This document shows, one piece after another, positions 9,902 through 21,580 of a stretch of DNA of 64,000 nt. The notes under the pieces are model-generated. The model ran no database searches and had not been told where the DNA came from. It was given only the letters and a program-made list of their open reading frames with translations. This stretch comes from Nigrospora sphaerica (Eukaryota > Ascomycota > Sordariomycetes > Amphisphaeriales > Apiosporaceae): positions 2,790,001-2,854,000 of the forward strand of contig JAGVVL010000022.1 in NCBI GenBank assembly GCA_018287875.1, read 5' to 3'. The number at the start of each line of letters is the position of its first letter. Within the stretch, counting starts at the first letter, position 1. A program made the position numbers and the translations under genes.

Positions 9902-12900
9902 TGCAGCGCGTGGCCCGCAATAGCCCACTGGCCGGATGACTGTATGGGCGGATACTACGGCGTCGCCCGCTTCCATGTTAGGGGCGTGGGGGACGCGCAG
10001 GTCCGTAGGAACCCGAAGCAGCCGCGAGAGCTTTGCCGCCGTCGCCGCCGACATGACCTGGGGTCACCAGGCTGCTTCTCACTGCCATATACTCCGAATA
10101 CGGCCCAGGAGAGGGTCGGTGCCGGTGTGACTCGGGGGTATAGGAAAGGTACATGCCTCGTCCGTGCGAGGGGACGACGTCCGTGTGCCCCCTCCTCCCT
10201 GGGCACCCAGTAGCCTCGGGCAAGGTCGGGCCTTAAACCGCCTGCGTATGCCGTTCACTCAGCCGAGGGCCGGAAGCGGGCCCTGGAACTCGGGCCGTCG
10301 TACACTCATTAGGTAGCGGCAACGACGAAGATCCGTTGGATTGGCCGGCAGGGGCTTCCGCTTCTGTGGGCGGTGACGCACAAGCTCGGACCGTCATCCC
10401 TTATGCACGCAAGGCCCGGGCTCCCGGTCCTTTAACATCCTGGCTGGATCCAAGCAGACATGGCCGCCGCCGCCGCCGCCGGAAAAAAAAAGAAGAAAAA
10501 AAGGCCGGTTGATGTTTAAGACTCAGGTGTAACGGCCAGGCGACGGGCGGCAGGCAGAGAGGCAGGCGGGGACGATGCCTCTCCGAGCCGCGGGCCGACC
10601 AAGACGCAAAGACCCCCCGTATCACGTCGTCCACTGCAGTCTCCCAAAACGTGTGGCACTGGAGCAAGGGTCAAGAAAGCATCCATGGAAAAAGGATTTA
10701 AGGTATAGTAGGTGCTACATTCACAGCCAATGACGGGATGATGAAGCATCGCCCCTCCACAAAAGAAGGTTGTCAAGTGCCGGCACGTCCATCACTGCAA
10801 CGCAAAACTCTGCCCGTTGGATGAAATTGTCGGGAAGTGGAGGTGGTGCCGGCCGCGGCCCAGGCGAGCCAGAGTCGCCCGTCTCACGGTGATTGTCGTG
10901 CGGGCGCCTGTTTACTCGTAGGTATCGCAAGTTGCGCCCCCAACGCAGACCAAGCGCAAGCCGTCTCTATGGTACTTTTACATGGGTATACATATACAAG
11001 CATTATAGGTCCTCGTCGGTCGCACTGGCTTGGGGCGATCGACAAGGGCAATTAAAATTGGCCAACGGTGAGTGGCCAAGACGTTGTCTGCGTGACACTG
11101 CCCGCCCCGTTTGTAGTCCATCGTAGGGGCGGCACCGGCCCACCGACTCTCGTTGCGAGCACGTCGGCATTGGCTGAGAGAGCCGCCAGTGCCACCGTGA
11201 CGTGACAAGGAGGTGGTGGTAGTGCATATGGAGTACTGAGAATACTCCAGCTGCCAGGCCGAGACACCACGGCCGGCCGCAGGAGACAGACGAGTTGTTG
11301 GAGAGCCGGCCTTAGGGGGCCACCCATGGCCCGTTCCCACACGCAGACGGGTCTGCGCCTCACTTACGAACGGTCGGGGCCAGGTGCTAAGCAACATCCA
11401 ACTATGGATGCCTTCGGCCTGGTCCACCCAGGAGCCAGGGGAACAGGGAAGGGGAGGGAAAAGGGTGGATGGGCAGCCCCGATCAAGATTGGAGCCCGGA
11501 CGTCCGAGTCAAGCGGGACGAGCATGCAGCAGTGTCGAGCGGGACTCGTGTGAAATCTCCAGGCTCTGGCGCCGGGGAGTCGAGGGGGGGTGGTAATGGG
11601 CCGGTACACAGTACCGTCGGAACCAGATGGCCAGAAGCCCCTGGAAGTAGTCAAGAAAGGATGGAAGATTCTTCAACGCCAAACCCGCCGCCCCCTTGGC
11701 CCGGCCCCTGGCCCCGTCCAGCTAGCTAGTTGTAGGTTGGATATCGTCGTTTTCATGTCCGATTAGCCCTACCACCCATGCCTACGAGTGCGCTCCGCAC
11801 TTGCAAAGCACGACTAACGCGCCACCAGCCAGCCCATCGACCCGCCCCGACCCGGCACCACATATGTCAAAATGTATGGTGCGGACGTTCCGGGCATCGT
11901 ACGGGTGTACGGGGGCCTACGCGGGTGATTGCTAGGTTGCTGGGTCACGACTGGACTGGACCGCATTGATCAGCGCCTTTTTCGTACGCAGGGGTCATAG
12001 GGCAGCCAGCATGGACATGGGCGAAGCCACACACTATGTAGCAGTACTTTGCGCTTTGCATTCATGACCTGAGTACATGTACAACCTACCTACCGATCTA
12101 CCTTACTTAATCAGAGGCAGTACCGTGTAGTCCGAAGACCAAGAGGGACTTCGAGAACTTGCATGTAGGTATGTATGTATGGGATGCAATGGATGCATTT
12201 GTATGCATATATTGGTAGAAAAACGAGGCAGGACACCTAATCAATCGGGCAGTGGCCGCCCCAGCAGGGTCCCGTCTGTCTACGACTAAGCTTGCTCTGT
12301 AAGTCCTCTAGTCACGAGGAGGCGCAAAGGCGTCCGCATGCTACTATCTTCGCTTATTGACCAGATACTCGTCTAACAGTTACTGCTCCGCACTCGCCGC
12401 CATGATCGTGTTAAATCTTAAATCCGCTGTTAGGCCGTTACTCGGCCAATACACGAGAATGGGTGTTTTGCTGCTATTGGAAGTCTGTGACTAGGTTGTC
12501 TACCTAGATGACTATCCACTACATGGATAGTTGCCTGTAGGTAGGAGGCAGACAAGCAAGGTAGGAGAACATCACCGTGTATTCAGCAAATGAAAGAGCA
12601 ATGACATATCCACGTCCCCGCTGTAAAACGTACGAATACCGCTCATCGTCACAGTGCTGGCAGTGGAGACTAACGCTGGTTCCGATATCCGACCCGGGTT
12701 TATTAGACAACACAGTTGATGCCTCAACGGCAGGACTAGCAGTTTTCTGGTCGTTGGCAAGGAACAAGGCCGTTGTGGCAACGTTGGATGCCGTCAGTTC
12801 GAGGTAAGGGGGGAAAAAAGCATTCGCTGTGGCTTCATACCTTGAGGACCAGCTCTAGTGATGTAAGATGTACCTAGCGACCTCTTCCGCATTTCCACTT

Positions 12901-14038
12901 GTAGTCAGGTAAGTACCTACAGTGGGCCGAGAGATGCTCCGCAAACATCCCCTGGTACGCGCGGGCAGTTAGTCACTCTGTGAGTGCAAGCGTCGGATCC
13001 CATGTTTTGACTCCTTACGGAGACCTGCAGTAGGACCTCAAGGAGCCATTGCAGCCATGGCAGGGGGCTCTTTTCGGGCTTGTTAGCGTCTGAGGTCTCC
13101 ATTCCATTTGCATGGGCCCGTGGCTATTGCCGCACCTGCGGGATCCCTAGTATTCGTACGGTGCGCCGGTACATACATAGGGTACTTCCATACATTGAAT
13201 GACTGGCCTTTCTACCTACCTTTGCCAGCCTATGTGAGTGGTGTCCGTGTGCCTCTTTGCATTTTTTCGCCGGGCAACTCGTCGCCGGTTTTTTTTCAAC
13301 ACCGTCCCCTGCTCCAGTCCCAACGTCAGCTCTCCCGGTCGGCATCTTCTCCCAGGTGGACTCGGCATGATAATCGGAAGAGAGAAAGAGAGCGAGTGAG
13401 CGCGAGAGGTTGAGAGACAGATACACACACACACACACACGCACACACACGCACACACACGCACACACACACGCACACACACGCGCGCGCGCGCGCACGC
13501 GAAGGCCATCTAATCTGCCTCCTCACTAAAGTAGTACTTGACTCCAACCCGCCTGAGTCGGGTATTCTAACCCGTCCAATCTACATACCCGTACTACTCT
13601 TTTTTGTATTTCTACTTTTCCCTCCCTCCCTCGCATCCCTCACGCCCTGCCCACCTCAAGGCGCTTGCTTCACTCCCACACTACACCTCCCACCCACACC
13701 CCCTCCCCAGGGGCCGCGAGAGCCAAGGGAGGAAGAATCCAATCGATCCCGGCCTGCCTACCAAGGTACACAGCCGCTTCGGCTCTTCCGCCCTCCGTCT
13801 CCTTCTTCATCGGGAACACCCTCCCCCGCCCGCCGCAGCAATCGTCGCTTCCCAAGCCCTACCTCCAAGCCCCGGCCAGCCATCACCGCGCCGCCCGCTG
13901 CCCTGCCACTCGACTGCCCCATGACGGCCAGTAACCTCCCGGGGTAAATTTCGTGCTGTTCCGGGAAGGTGACAAACAAACAGCCCACGCTGCCTCCCCC
14001 CCCTACTGCAGCCACTTCGAGGAAAAAAACGACTTTCT
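9902..14038. other. Four-kb gene-poor region
   Basis: I see no supportable gene between the thioesterase and acrB. Open frames are short and lack domains. The stretch includes a CCG run next to an A-rich patch at about 10467-10502, AT-richer sequence at about 12050-12250, and a dinucleotide microsatellite just upstream of acrB. The 3' part from about 13.5 kb is CT-rich and is likely the acrB promoter and 5' leader. Confidence 0.5.
13423..13500. repeat. (AC/GC)n dinucleotide microsatellite
   Basis: About 78 bases of alternating purine-pyrimidine repeat, first CA with occasional G, then pure CG at the 3' end. It lies about 540 bp upstream of the acrB start. Confidence 0.9.
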
Positions 14039-17000
14039 ATGCCTCGCGTCTCTTCGTCAGCCAAGCGACAGCACCAGCCAGCCTCCTCGTCGTCCACCGC
14101 CAACACTACCACCCGCGACGCTCGCCACGAGAATGGCCTGGTAGGCCCGGGGAAGCGCATCCCCAAGCACCAGAAGAGCTTGGCCCAACTGTCCGCCGCC
14201 GCCGCCGCCGCCGCCTCCCCCAAGAGCCCGCCGCTCCTGCCCGACGAGCATGGGCCGTCGGACCGAGGCCCAACGCCCGCTTCGCCCGCCGCCCTCACAA
14301 ACATCGTTCCCTGCCCGTCGACCTCGGCCCTCTCTGATGCTGCCGTCGACATGGCCGCCACCGCTTGCCCCCCCGAGAACCCTGGCCGGCGCGCCTCTTT
14401 GGGCAGCTTCACCGAGTCCGAGTCGTCCGAGTCGTACAACACCACCCCGGGTGCCGCCCACGCCGTGACCGGTGATAATCACCGCCGTATCGATGTGAAC
14501 GCGACAAAGAACTCCAACGTCCACCGCGACCCCGGCCCCCTGGAATTCGCCCTCACCGTTCTCCGCTCCTGCCCGCTGCAAGACACCATCGCCATCCTCA
14601 TCATTCTCATGCAGATCCCCCCCGTCGCCCTGTCGGCCATATACATGCTCTTCACCCTGTTGACATTTGTCACCACTAGCAGCGGCCTCAGCCTGAGCGA
14701 CATCTTCGAGTGGAACCTGGGCGCCCCGTCGGTGGCCACCGTGGTTTGTGTGGACGGCATTGTGCTCCTGATCTGGCTGTTTCTGTGGGGCCCCATCCAG
14801 CATGTCATCCTGGATCTCGCTCAGATGGTCATTGCCCTGGGACTCGGCGGCGGCTCTAGCTCCCGGGACGGCGGCTCCATGAAGAACTCGCTGATATGCC
14901 TGAGTATGATCCTCCTCTCCCACGCGCTTCGCCACACCAGGATGAGGTACTCTCCCATCGGATACCTGCTCGGGTCCAGCCGCTTCATGACGCCCGATAT
15001 TGACGATCCCCTCGAATCCCTCGACTCGATACGCGGCTACGACAAGATTCAAACCGGCTGGGTCAACTGGGTGCGCAGTGTTTTGGCCATTCACATTCTG
15101 ACTCAGGGCTTGGTCAAGTACATAAGGGATTGGTACCTGCGCAGGGAAAGGCGCGACAACCTGGCCCAGACAGCCGACCCCGAAGCTGGCAAGCCTTTCG
15201 CCGGGGACCTGTCGAACGACGGTGGGTTTTCGACTCCGGACAGCGACGCCGCTTCCCTCCAGCCGCAGAACAACACGAATACGAAGAAGAAGCGGAAGCA
15301 GAGCGCCCAAATTCGGAACCGCCAGCCTCTGTGGGCCGCCATAGCGAGTACCAAGATCGTCGTGGTCAAGGAGTACGAACTGACGCACAGCGCCGCTGAT
15401 TCGGCCGGTGCCAATGCTACCGACATCCACAACCTGGGCAATGCTCCCTTCAACACGCAGTCCGGCCAGATTTGGATCTCTTACGTGGGCTGCGATGAAG
15501 TCTGCTTCAACACGAGTCATTTTTCTACCCATTCCAACTTTCAGGCCCAAAGCAACGAGGCCGCCTCTGCCGCCGCCACCGCTGCCGTCGCCTCTGCCGC
15601 TGCCTCTACGACAGTCACCAGTGCGGCAGCGGCCGCCGCCCGATCTGCCACTGCCGGCGGCATTGACACGACAAAGCCCTTTTACGTCCGCGTCAACAAT
15701 GCTGTCTGGCAGCCTACGCGGATTGCCTCGGTCGACAAACGAGGGGAAGCTGATGGAAGAACAGAGACACGATGGTGCGGTGATATCTACGGCCTGACTC
15801 CAACATCCAACTACGAATGCGAGTTTGTCAGCACCACCACCCACGAGGTTCTTTTTGCCACGAGCGTCCGGACCACGCAGCCGAAGACGGCGGACGTAGA
15901 TGCAGCGACCCCCCGGCCCAACGGCCAGCGATCTCTGCGGCCTGATTCGCCGTCGATGACGTTGAAAACATCCAACGCCGCAGCCGAGGTCAAGCTGGCG
16001 GAGGAGAAGGCTCGACAGAAGACGCTGCGCAAAGAGTGGCACCGCAAGACCAACGGCCTCAAGAAGGAAAACGAGAAACTGTCTGCAGCTGTGCAGTCTG
16101 CTGGGACGGGGGATGACAAGCTACGACAAAAGGTGCAGCAGAACACGACGCAGCACAAGCAGGCCGAGCAGGCCATCAGCAAGCTCGAGTCTGAATTGAA
16201 GGAGTTGGAGACAGTGCCCGAGTCTCTGAGGGCAAGCTGGAAGGCCAAGCAATCGGCGTTCAACAGCGAGAGGTCCAAATTCGACAAGGCCCATAGCGGG
16301 TTCAAGGCATTCAAAGCCTTAATCGACAGCCAGGTCAAGGCGCTGGCGGACGACAAGGCCAGTCTCGAGGCCAAGCGTAACAAGATCAGCAGCCGCATCG
16401 CCAAGGTGGACGGAGAACATGCCCGCATCACGGACGCCAACGCCCGCGGTCTGGACGAAGCCGAGCGGCGTCGTCAAGACCGTGCGACGTTGGAGAACAA
16501 CATTGGCAAATGGGAGCGGGAGCTGTTGGAGAGGCTCAACACTGCCGAAGCCAAGCTGATGGAGAAGGAACAAACCATTCACGGTCTGAAGCTGCAGCTT
16601 GCTTCGTTCCACGGCCAGCAGCAGTCGGTGGCCTTCTACCCCGGCGCCTTTGACTACGATGCGGCAGCCGCCGGTCCGCTCCACGCCGGACCAGTTGTGG
16701 GCTCAGCCCCGTATGACCCGGCCACGGCATGGACCAACTCTCCGTACGGGGCCTCGCTTTGGGGCCCGTCCCCCCTCGCGCCGGGGTTTGTGCCCCAGTC
16801 GTCGCCCTTGTCTCAGCTGCCGTCGTCGGCCAAGAAGTCGCGCGGCCGTTCGTCGTCGATGCTGAGCGACGTCTCGGGCTTCACGCAGTCCAGCTCCAAC
16901 GAGGAGGGGGCGGACATGGGCGTGGCGGAGCCGACACAACACGGTGGTTTCGGCACTTTTCGGCCGCCTCCTGGTTTCGGGTACCCGCCTCAGCTGAAGG

Positions 17001-17116
17001 CGGATGGGGATGTTGCCAGTGTCGACAGCGGGAGCGCGAGTGGCAGCGGGTCGTCATCGAGCAGTGGCAGCGAGAGTGCCGGGGATCCCACCAGCCCGGG
17101 CCCAACAGTGACGTAG
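14039..17116 (+). CDS. acrB: Ubiquitination network signalling protein AcrB
   Basis: Uninterrupted 1025-codon gene. A Ser/Ala-rich N-terminus with an ASLGSFTESESSESYNTTPG segment (about 118-140) leads to a conserved block with several hydrophobic helices at about residues 175-360. It contains PLQDTIAILIILMQIPP, FLWGPIQHVILDLAQ and SLICLSMILLSHALRHTR. Then come an Ala-rich stretch, a long coiled coil at about 645-860 and a Gly/Ser-rich tail. This is the architecture of the Aspergillus nidulans AcrB family, described as a coiled-coil membrane protein in the CreB/CreC deubiquitination network that affects carbon-source regulation and acriflavine resistance. The start is the first ATG after a CT-rich leader and gives the family-like N-terminus. 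Confidence 0.9.
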   Translation: MPRVSSSAKRQHQPASSSSTANTTTRDARHENGLVGPGKRIPKHQKSLAQLSAAAAAAASPKSPPLLPDEHGPSDRGPTPASPAALTNIVPCPSTSALSDAAVDMAATACPPENPGRRASLGSFTESESSESYNTTPGAAHAVTGDNHRRIDVNATKNSNVHRDPGPLEFALTVLRSCPLQDTIAILIILMQIPPVALSAIYMLFTLLTFVTTSSGLSLSDIFEWNLGAPSVATVVCVDGIVLLIWLFLWGPIQHVILDLAQMVIALGLGGGSSSRDGGSMKNSLICLSMILLSHALRHTRMRYSPIGYLLGSSRFMTPDIDDPLESLDSIRGYDKIQTGWVNWVRSVLAIHILTQGLVKYIRDWYLRRERRDNLAQTADPEAGKPFAGDLSNDGGFSTPDSDAASLQPQNNTNTKKKRKQSAQIRNRQPLWAAIASTKIVVVKEYELTHSAADSAGANATDIHNLGNAPFNTQSGQIWISYVGCDEVCFNTSHFSTHSNFQAQSNEAASAAATAAVASAAASTTVTSAAAAAARSATAGGIDTTKPFYVRVNNAVWQPTRIASVDKRGEADGRTETRWCGDIYGLTPTSNYECEFVSTTTHEVLFATSVRTTQPKTADVDAATPRPNGQRSLRPDSPSMTLKTSNAAAEVKLAEEKARQKTLRKEWHRKTNGLKKENEKLSAAVQSAGTGDDKLRQKVQQNTTQHKQAEQAISKLESELKELETVPESLRASWKAKQSAFNSERSKFDKAHSGFKAFKALIDSQVKALADDKASLEAKRNKISSRIAKVDGEHARITDANARGLDEAERRRQDRATLENNIGKWERELLERLNTAEAKLMEKEQTIHGLKLQLASFHGQQQSVAFYPGAFDYDAAAAGPLHAGPVVGSAPYDPATAWTNSPYGASLWGPSPLAPGFVPQSSPLSQLPSSAKKSRGRSSSMLSDVSGFTQSSSNEEGADMGVAEPTQHGGFGTFRPPPGFGYPPQLKADGDVASVDSGSASGSGSSSSSGSESAGDPTSPGPTVT

Positions 17117-17590
17117 GAGTATTGCCATCAGCTAGATACATGCGCGGGATTGAGCTATATAAAACGTCGTCTTGACCGTGACCGTCCCTTGACATGATGG
17201 GCACAAATGAGCGGCGCCGCTTTCTTGTTCTTCTTTTCCGTGATTTTCTTTTCTTTTCCCTTTGGTACTACTAGCACCGGCGTACGCTGCGAGTACCTGT
17301 GTAGCATCCAAGGGAGGGGGTGCGGCAGATTGTTGCATTTGGAAGTTGGCAGGCGACGTTGGAGGGGCGGGTTCTGCCACGACCCACCGCCAAAAATCGG
17401 CCAGGGCCGGGCTCCGATGCAGGACGTGACTGAGGCCGTGACTTACAACTGCAGGCATGACTTACAACTACTCACATCCCGCCCGCCTTTGCTCACACCC
17501 TTGACCACGATTTCCCTCAGTGGTCTGTCCCAGCCAGCGCGTGAGCCCCGTCAGCGCCCATCTAGTGCATTACGCGTCTCGGAAGCTCTC
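17117..17590. other. acrB-argJ intergenic region
   Basis: Holds the acrB 3' end and the argJ promoter. A TATATAAAA element lies at about 17155-17163. Paired TGACTTA sites nearer argJ are listed separately. Confidence 0.5.
17427..17469 (+). promoter_or_regulatory. Candidate Cpc1/Gcn4-type sites upstream of argJ
   Basis: TGACTGA occurs at 17427-17433 and TGACTTA at 17439-17445 and 17458-17464. The last two lie inside a 12-bp direct repeat, TGACTTACAACT (17439-17450 and 17458-17469). Each differs by one base from the TGACTCA core recognised by Gcn4/Cpc1, the bZIP regulators of cross-pathway amino-acid control. The sites are 120-165 bp before the argJ ATG, a sensible place for an arginine biosynthesis gene. 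Function is inferred. Confidence 0.45.
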
Positions 17591-19021
17591 ATGGTGTCGC
17601 TTACTCGGGTGCCGGCCCAGCTCGGCCGGCGCATGTACTCGGTGCCGGCAGCCAAGAAGAAGTACGTGCCGACGAGCGGCACGTACCCGCGCGGCTTCCA
17701 GGTTTCGGGCACCGTGGTCGGAGTCAAGCCAGGCAACACGACCAAGCCCGACCTGGCCTTCATCACATCGGACCGCCCGTGTGCGGCCGCGGCCGTCTTC
17801 ACCAAGAACAAGTTCCAGGCGGCCCCCGTGACCTTCAGCCGCGCGCTGCTGCAGGCTAAGCAGAACCTGGGCCTCCAGGGCGTGCTCATCAACTCGGGCT
17901 GCGCCAACGCCGTCACGGGCCGGGGCGGCCTCGAGGACGCCGAGGCCATGGCTGCCGAGGCCAACCGGGCCCTGCAGGCGGACCAGGCGACCATGATCAT
18001 GAGCACCGGCGTCATCGGCCAGAGGCAAGTTCCCCGACCCGCCCGCGCCACCCAGGCCACGCAAGCCCCGCGGGCCGGCTAGGCTAGCTAACACGGCGCC
18101 AGGTTACCCATCCGTAAGATTCTGGACAAGGTGCCGGCGGCGTACGAGAACCTCGGCGCCACGCACCATCACTGGCTGACGTGTGCGACGGCCATCTGCA
18201 CCACCGACACCTTCCCCAAGCTCGTGTCGCGGACATTTCGCCTGCCCTCGTCGCCGTCCATCGAATACCGCATCGCCGGCATGACCAAGGGCGCCGGTAT
18301 GATCCACCCCAACATGGCCACGCTCCTCGGCGTCGTCGCCACCGACGCCCCCGTCGCCCCCGCCGCCGTAGCCGGGCTGCTCAAGACGGCCGTCGACAAG
18401 TCGTTCAACAGCATCACCATCGACGGCGACACGTCGACCAACGACACGGTAGCGCTGCTGGCCAACGGCGCAGCGGGCGGTCGGGAGGTGGCCGACGAGG
18501 CGTCGGAAGACTACCAGGCCTTCCAAGCGGTGCTCTCCGACTTTGCGACGGAACTGGCGCAGCTGGTGGTCCGCGACGGCGAGGGCGCGACCAAGTTTGT
18601 CACCGTTCGGGTGACGGAGGCGTCGACGGAACAAGGGGCCCGCAAGATCGCGAGCACCATTGCCCGGTCTCCACTCGTCAAAACGGCACTGTACGGCAAG
18701 GACGCCAACTGGGGCCGCATCCTGTGCGCCACGGGCTACTCGCTGATCACGGAGCCCGGGGTGCCGGCCCAGGGCCCGGCAACCGACATCGCGCCCGAGA
18801 AGACCAACGTCTCCTTCATCCCGTCGGACGGGAGCGACGAGCTGAAGCTTTTGGTGGACGGCGAGCCCGAGATGGTCGACGAAGCGCGTGCAGCGCAGAT
18901 CCTCGAGCACGAGGACCTCGAGATTCTCGTGCGGCTGGGCACGGGCAAGGAGCAGGCAACGTACTGGACCTGCGACTTCTCCCACGAGTACGTTACCATC
19001 AACGGCGACTACAGGACGTGA
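17591..19021 (+). CDS. argJ: Arginine biosynthesis bifunctional protein ArgJ, mitochondrial
   Basis: Two exons, 17591-18024 and 18103-19021, encode 450 residues. ArgJ is ornithine acetyltransferase with N-acetylglutamate synthase activity. It transfers acetyl from N-acetylornithine to glutamate in the mitochondrial acetyl cycle. The autocleavage motif is visible as [14 protein letters not shown], with cleavage expected between Ala217 and the new N-terminal nucleophile Thr218. Other family segments are [25 protein letters not shown] and a C-terminal YSHEY-like end ([14 protein letters not shown]). The N-terminus is Arg-rich and fits a mitochondrial presequence. The intron (78 nt) has a GC donor, AG|GCAAGT, and ends GCCAG. 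It is needed to join ..IGQR to LPIRK; the only nearby GT gives the wrong frame. Confidence 0.93.
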
Positions 19022-20075
19022 GGCGGCGCGGCCAAGCACGTGAGGATCCACTTCCTCCCGTCAGCGCCCTGCCCGAGGAGAAGGTGTCTAGGCATAACAA
19101 GCAAGGACCTTGATCCTTGGTGAGAAATGTTTCCGAGCCCGAAAGTCGATGTGCCTTGCTGCTTCCCGTGATATGGGAACGAGGCTGGGGTGCTGGGTGT
19201 GTCCCCGGGCGACACCGCGGGCAGGTTTCGGAGCAAGAAAACATAGGATGTAGATGTAGGCCCGCCGGGGAATCCTATTCACCTGGCCAGGGGCCTGGCC
19301 ACCCACGACGCCGTCAGAGGGAAGAGGGGGTTGGACGGGTAAGTTGTATGGGTGGAATGGCATGGTGGAGGAAGGGTAATACTGTGTATGTCCATCCCGC
19401 TTACCTATGTAGATTAGTACTTACCCACCGCAAAGTACACTGGATTCTCGTATCCAATAGTCGAGCTCAAATGCCACAAAGAGTGCTCAATGAGGCCCTT
19501 ATTATTGAAGGGGTAGGCAGTCAGACAAGGGTCGCCCGTCCACCCATGGTAGTATGTACTCATGATAAATATATATATTTGTATATATATACATCTCTCA
19601 CTCACTCTCTCTTTCTCTCAAAAGCCAAAGCTTGTAATCACTGACATAATGTACATTAGCTGTAGAATATTGGAGTACATGTACATAAGTACTAGCTACA
19701 TTTTAGCGGACGCGTACAGTACGTACGAGTGGGGTCGACCGACTGACGCGTGGGGAGGAAGCTTTTTGCCGAGCCCAAGCCATCCCGTCCATCTTGACGC
19801 GTCGTCGTCGCGTAAATTGGCTGGAAACCATCCCGATCCGACTACCTCCTACCTCTTCGCCCGCTTTGCCGCGTCGCCATTGCGCCTCTCCTCTGTCCCT
19901 CCATCTGCGGACCGGCCAACAAGTTTTGCTGCCCCTACGGCCCCCTCGGATCTTGTTCGCAACGGTGTCGAACCCTTTTCGCGACTGCACCGACAGGGCA
20001 GGACCCGGACGTCCCTCGTCGCTTTCCTCTTCCTCGCCCACGCCTAGACGCGCAGACGAGCCCGGGTGCCACACG
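19022..20075. other. argJ-rfc4 intergenic region
   Basis: No gene supported. AT-rich TATATA runs occur at about 19568-19592. The last 300 bases are CT-rich and probably form the rfc4 promoter and leader. Confidence 0.5.
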
Positions 20076-21236
20076 ATGCCGGCGGCTGCGGCGGCCAAGG
20101 AGGAGGTCGGCGAATCGTCGACCTCGGCGGCCAAGAAGGCGCTGACGGGCGCGGCCAGCGGCGCCAGCGACTACGAGCTGCCATGGTGAGTTGCCCGTCC
20201 CCTCGTCGCCCTGCCCGCGCGGGGGAGCCGGGGCCCGGCTGACAGGCGCGCGGGCGCGTGCGGCAGGGTCGAAAAGTACCGGCCCGTCTTCCTCGACGAC
20301 GTAGTGGGCAACACGGAGACGGTCGAGCGGCTCAAGATCATCGCCAAGGACGGCAACATGCCGCACGTCATCATCAGCGGCATGCCCGGCATCGGCAAGA
20401 CGACGAGCGTGCTGTGCCTGGCGCGGCAGCTGCTGGGCGACGCCTACAAGGAGGCGGTGCTCGAGCTCAACGCCTCGGACGAGCGCGGCATCGACGTGGT
20501 GCGCAACCGCATCAAGGGTTTCGCGCAGAAGAAGGTGACGCTGCCGGCGGGCCGCCACAAGCTCGTCATCCTCGACGAGGCCGACTCGATGACGAGCGGC
20601 GCGCAGCAGGCGCTGCGGCGCACCATGGAGATATACTCCAACACGACGCGCTTCGCCTTCGCCTGTAACCAGAGCAACAAGATCATCGAGCCGCTGCAGT
20701 CGCGCTGCGCCATCCTGCGCTACGCCCGCCTCACCGACGCCCAGGTGGTCAAGCGGCTGATGCAGATCATCGACGCCGAGCGCGTGCAGCACTCGGACGA
20801 CGGCCTCGCCGCCCTCGTCTTCAGCGCCGAAGGCGACATGCGCCAGGCCATCAACAACCTGCAGAGCACCCACGCCGGCTTCGGCTTCGTCAGCGGCGAC
20901 AACGTCTTCAAGGTCGTCGACCAGCCCCACCCCATCAAGGTGCAGGCCATGCTCAAGGCCTGCCACGACGGCCGCGTCGATAGCGCCCTCGACGCCCTGC
21001 GCGACCTCTGGCACCTCGGCTACTCGAGCCACGACATCGTGAGCACCATGTTCAAGGTTACCAAGACCATGGCGACCCTGAGCGAGCACAGCAAGCTCGA
21101 GTTCATCAAGGAGATCGGCTTCACCCACATGAAGATCCTCGAGGGTGTGCAGACGCTGCTGCAGCTGAGCGGCTGCGTCGCGCGCCTGTGCAAGATCAAT
21201 ATGGACCCCAAGCGTTTCGAGACGGCCAAGGCGTAA
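20076..21236 (+). CDS. rfc4: Replication factor C subunit (yeast Rfc4 / human RFC2 type)
   Basis: Two exons, 20076-20185 and 20267-21236, give 359 residues. The donor GTGAGT splits the Trp codon of ELPWVEKYRP, the RFC-box start shared by clamp-loader small subunits. Walker A is GMPGIGKT (residues 75-82), Walker B is LVILDEAD, and sensor and arginine-finger regions include [15 protein letters not shown] with the SRC motif. The C-terminal collar domain ends in [11 protein letters not shown]. The protein is an AAA+ subunit of the RFC complex that loads PCNA in the nucleus during replication and repair. Length and motifs are standard for Rfc4. Confidence 0.94.
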
Positions 21237-21580
21237 CCGACGGCGGCCGCCGACGGGGGAGAAGCCCGGTTCTGCGAACCGAGGTCGTAAGAAGCAAGGC
21301 ATCTTTTGCATTGGTATGGCACGGCATGGCGTTTTTGTGGGAGTCACGGGGTTGCTTGTATGCAGGCTGGGCCGGAGTCGGAATTCCAAAATGTCACATT
21401 CCATCTGGCGGACAGACGATGGCCATAAAGACGGCAGGAAACAAAAGTACTGCCAAGGATAAATACACTGTCCTCGTGAACCCTTTCTACTTGCCCATCA
21501 CTCAACCGGCGTACTCGTCAGGCCCCTGCAACGTCCGCTTTTGTTTTTTTCTTCCTTCGGCTGGCACGAGATGGGGTACT
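21237..21580. other. Convergent intergenic region
   Basis: Lies between the rfc4 stop and the 3' end of the small minus-strand membrane-protein gene. Nothing recognised beyond presumed 3' UTRs. Confidence 0.5.

Noticed and set aside
14057..16042. Minus-strand frame of 661 codons opposite acrB
   Set aside because: It is a Gly/Arg-rich shadow of the acrB coding strand, caused by GC-rich third positions. AcrB is clearly conserved on the plus strand.
19935..21404. Minus-strand frame of 489 codons opposite rfc4
   Set aside because: It overlaps the whole Rfc4 gene. Rfc4 has all clamp-loader motifs, and the antisense product has none.
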